From contig CAUYUJ010015296.1 in the NCBI GenBank assembly GCA_963575745.1, forward strand, positions 22,501 to 86,500: 64,000 bases of DNA. The letters run 5' to 3'. The notes beneath the pieces are model-generated. The model saw only the letters and a program-made list of their open reading frames with translations, was not told the DNA's origin and did no database searches. Numbering within the stretch: the first letter of the stretch is position 1; each line of letters begins with the position of its first letter. Below, piece by piece: positions 57,682 to 61,075 of the stretch. Source of the stretch: Prorocentrum cordatum (lineage: Eukaryota > Sar > Dinophyceae > Prorocentrales > Prorocentraceae). A program made the position numbers and the translations under genes.

Positions 57682-60600
57682 AGGGCCTATAGGCCCCCAG
57701 GAGGCCAGGCCCGAGGCTCTGAGCTGCTGGGGGTCGCCTTCTCGGGTGGCCAGGGCAGAGCCCCCCACCGTCGCGCGACGGCCAGAGCGAGCGCTGCGCA
57801 GCATCTCTGGCCAGAGCGCTCTGTCTGGAAGCTGTTCCCTGGGACTGGCGCTGTGACTCCAGTAGGGGACCACGTGCGAACCCGACCCCATACCCCCCAC
57901 GATTTCTGAGGGGGAGGGTGGGGTTCACTTCGTTCGGGAGCTCCCGAGAGAAGTGAACCCCACCCTCCCCCTCAGAAATCGTGGGGGGTAGGGGTAGGGT
58001 TCGCATGTGGTCCCCTATTCAGGCCTCCCAGATGGGGTCGGAGTGGATGGGGTCGGAGGATTGCGCCGCATCGCCGATGCATCGGCGATGCGGCTCGATG
58101 CGGAGCCCGAGTTTCTTCACGCCGCCGCCGTCGAGGCATCGCCAGCGTCGCTGGCGCATCGCAAACGCATCGCGGATGTATCGGCGATGAATTGGCGATG
58201 CGGCGCGATCCTCCGACCCCATCTACTCGGACCCTATCTGGGAGGCCTCTTGTGACTCGGCGGCGAGCCAGGGGGGAAAGTGAGAAGGGGCGGGCCTTCT
58301 CAGAAGGGCTCGGAAGTCCCCCAGCCTTCAAGGAAGTTTCCTAAAGTCTTCCACGAAGACACAGAAGACTTCTCAGAAGGCGCGAGGGCTTCTGTGAAGT
58401 CCCGCCGCCTTCTGAGAAGGCCTTCTCCTTCTCACTTCCCCCCCCCTCGCTCGCCGCCGAGTGACGCGCGAACAGCTCAGGACTGACCCAGGGTGCCCCC
58501 GGGATTCCCCAAGGATGCCCTAACGGCCTCCAGAACCCCGCACGAGGCCCAGAGGGCCCCTGGGGCTCCAAGAGGGGCCGAAAAGCAGGGGGTACCTTGG
58601 GCCAGGGGCACCTTTGGCAACAGACGATCATGGGGGCCTCAAGGGACGGGGGTCAGTGCAAACGGGGGTCAGTCAGGGCGTCGTATCTTGCAGGATCCTG
58701 CAGGGGCAGGGGCGCACCGACCTGGGCTTGGGTGCAGGATCTTGCAGGATCCTGCAAGGCCCGACTGACCGGGGTCTGCAATGACCCGGGTCGGCAGGTC
58801 CCCGACAGCTCATGGGAGCTCTGCGCGAGAGGTGTTGCAAAGGGGGAGCGTCTGAGACGGGCACCGCCGCATGTAACAGAGCTGGATCCGCCGCGAACTC
58901 CTGGCCAGAGCGCTCCCCGGGAACTGTCGCAGGGGCCGGCGCTGTGACGCGCGAAAAGCTCAGGGGAGCGCGCCGCAGGAGTCAACGTAAGTGGCCTTTC
59001 GCTGGAGTGACCTTTGGTGCGGGCCCAACGGGGTCCCCCGATCGCTCAACGCGAAGCGGTAGCAGCGGCTTGCGCGCCCGGTTTTGGCCACCCCGCGTAT
59101 GTCACTCTTGCCCAGGGTCCCTCTGACGTGTAGCCGACGCAAGCGGTGCTGCAAAGGGGGAGCGTCCGAGGCGGACATAGCCGCGTAAAGCAGAGCGGGG
59201 AAGGGCTGGAGTCGGCTGGGGGCCTGCGGTGGCCCAGCTCTGGTTCTGGCCAGCAGGGGGGGGTATGGGCGAGGAGGCTCGAGCTTCTGGGTGGGAGAGG
59301 GGTGGCCGCCCTTTTCGGTCTCTGGTGGCCTGCTTCGGCCCCGGGACTGTTCCGAACGGAGCCAGGGCGAACAGTGGCACCAGGTGGACCCCGGGAGGGG
59401 CGGGGACCGTGGAGAGGCCCCAGGAAGTCTCGAGGAGACCCTGGGAAGCTCGTAGGATGCCCCCAGAAGACCTGCAAATGCCCCAAGAAGCTCTTCACAG
59501 GCCGAAAGGACTTTTCATCAGGGGAGGCCCCGAGATTTGTTTCAGAAGCCCCCCGAAGATCTGACAGGCCCCTCGAAGCCTTTGAGAGGCCCTAGGAAGC
59601 TCGCATGATGCCCCGAGAGGCTCCCGAGAGGCCACAGCAGGCCTTCGAGATGCGCCCTGGAGGGGGCCCCAGCCTCTGCCGGCAGCCCCCCACCCTCACC
59701 GCACCCGCTGCAGCTGACGACCAGCATCGCTGGATTCGGCCTCGCGCGCAGCCCCGGCCCTCCTTGAGCGCGAGTCGTCCTCCTCTGACCCCGGTGCCGC
59801 CGCCAGTACAGTGAGCGGCTTGAATAAGGAACACTTACTTTTCAAAAGGGGCTCGGTCGTTCCTTAGATTTTACATGCATTATTTACAGTTCCTTATGCG
59901 TTATCTATTATGTATCGTTCCTTATGCGTTATTCCTTGGGATAAAAAAGGGGCTTCGTTCCTTATTGATCGTTCCTTAGGTCAAGGCCCCGACTGTATGT
60001 TCTTCTCGGCCGTCGGCGGGCAGTTCAGAGACGCGCGTCGCCCCCCGGGGCAGAGCCACTTCTCCCTCCCCACCCCTCATCCCTCCCCACGGCTCCTCCT
60101 CCTCCTCCTCCTCTCATCCTCCTCCTCCTCCTCCTTCCTCCTCCTCCTCCTCCTCCTCCTCCTCCTCCTCCTCCTCCTCCTCCTCCTCCTCCATCGCTCC
60201 TCTGGGCGCTCCCGGCCGCCCAGGCGGCGACCACGGGCACGCGCACCACCACTACAAGTGGATCGTCGCCTACGAGGACAGCGCCCCCCATGGAGGCAGT
60301 CGCTGCCCTCCCTGCCACTCTCCCCTGCCCTCCGCCCGCCCCCGTCGTGCGTGCTTGCCTGCTGCTCCTTTGCCGTCTGCCTTCCCCCCTCTCCTCCTGC
60401 TTGGGTACGTCTGCTCGCCGCGTTTTTCCTCCGCCTCCTCCTCGCCCGCCGCTCCCTCTCGCCGGTCAGCACAGCCTGCCCGGATGCAGCGTGGCGGCGC
60501 GCAGGTCTGCAAAGCAGGCAAGCTGTGGGGGTCGGATGGCGGCGACGAGGCATGCTGTGTCCCAGTCCCCAGCGACGGAGACAGGCAGGCGAGAGGCTCT

Positions 60601-61034
60601 GACCACCTCCGGGTTAGGAGGCCCCTCCCGGTCTGTGCGGAGCCACTCTCCCTGCCCTCCCTGTCCCTCCCTGTTTGTTGATCTCAGACACGCTCGCCTC
60701 GTGCACAAGAAAAACATGCCCCAGCAAAGCACCCCAACGGCAGCAGCGGCGAAGAGGCGGGCAGAGAGAAAAGAGGTCGGCTATAGTAGCCGACCTCTGT
60801 TCTCTCTACCCGCCTCCCTGCCGGCCGTCCCCCAGGACCCGCGCGGGCGGCCGATAGCCGCTATAGGCCGCCCGCGCGGGTCCTGGGGGACGGCCGGCAG
60901 GGAGGCGGCGGGCCATATCTCTCCAGGCCCGCGTCCGTCGCTGGCTGCCGCGCGCTGCACATCAACACATGATAATGATGGCACCTGGAGCGCGCCAAGG
61001 AGCGTGCCGTTCTGCGGTGGTGCTCCTGTCTGTC

Positions 61035-61075
<41 letters not shown>

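Larger units (their letters stand above)
54143..60223. other. Giant gene intron F
   Basis: About 6.1 kb: TCC tract (54195-54430), three CTTCTGAGAAGG hairpins (54688-54888, 56201-56414, 58257-58461), a GGA tract (55220-55480), an A/T stem-loop (56603-56686), a 165-bp AT-rich element (56839-57003), a GTTACCAGCC inverted repeat (57176-57338), a GTC/GCGTCA tract (57420-57675), a perfect-type palindrome (57863-58017), an AGGCCTCCCAGA hairpin (58021-58248), a GTGACC element (58981-59137), a GTTCCTTA element (59825-59998) and a TCC tract just before exon G. Confidence 0.5.
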
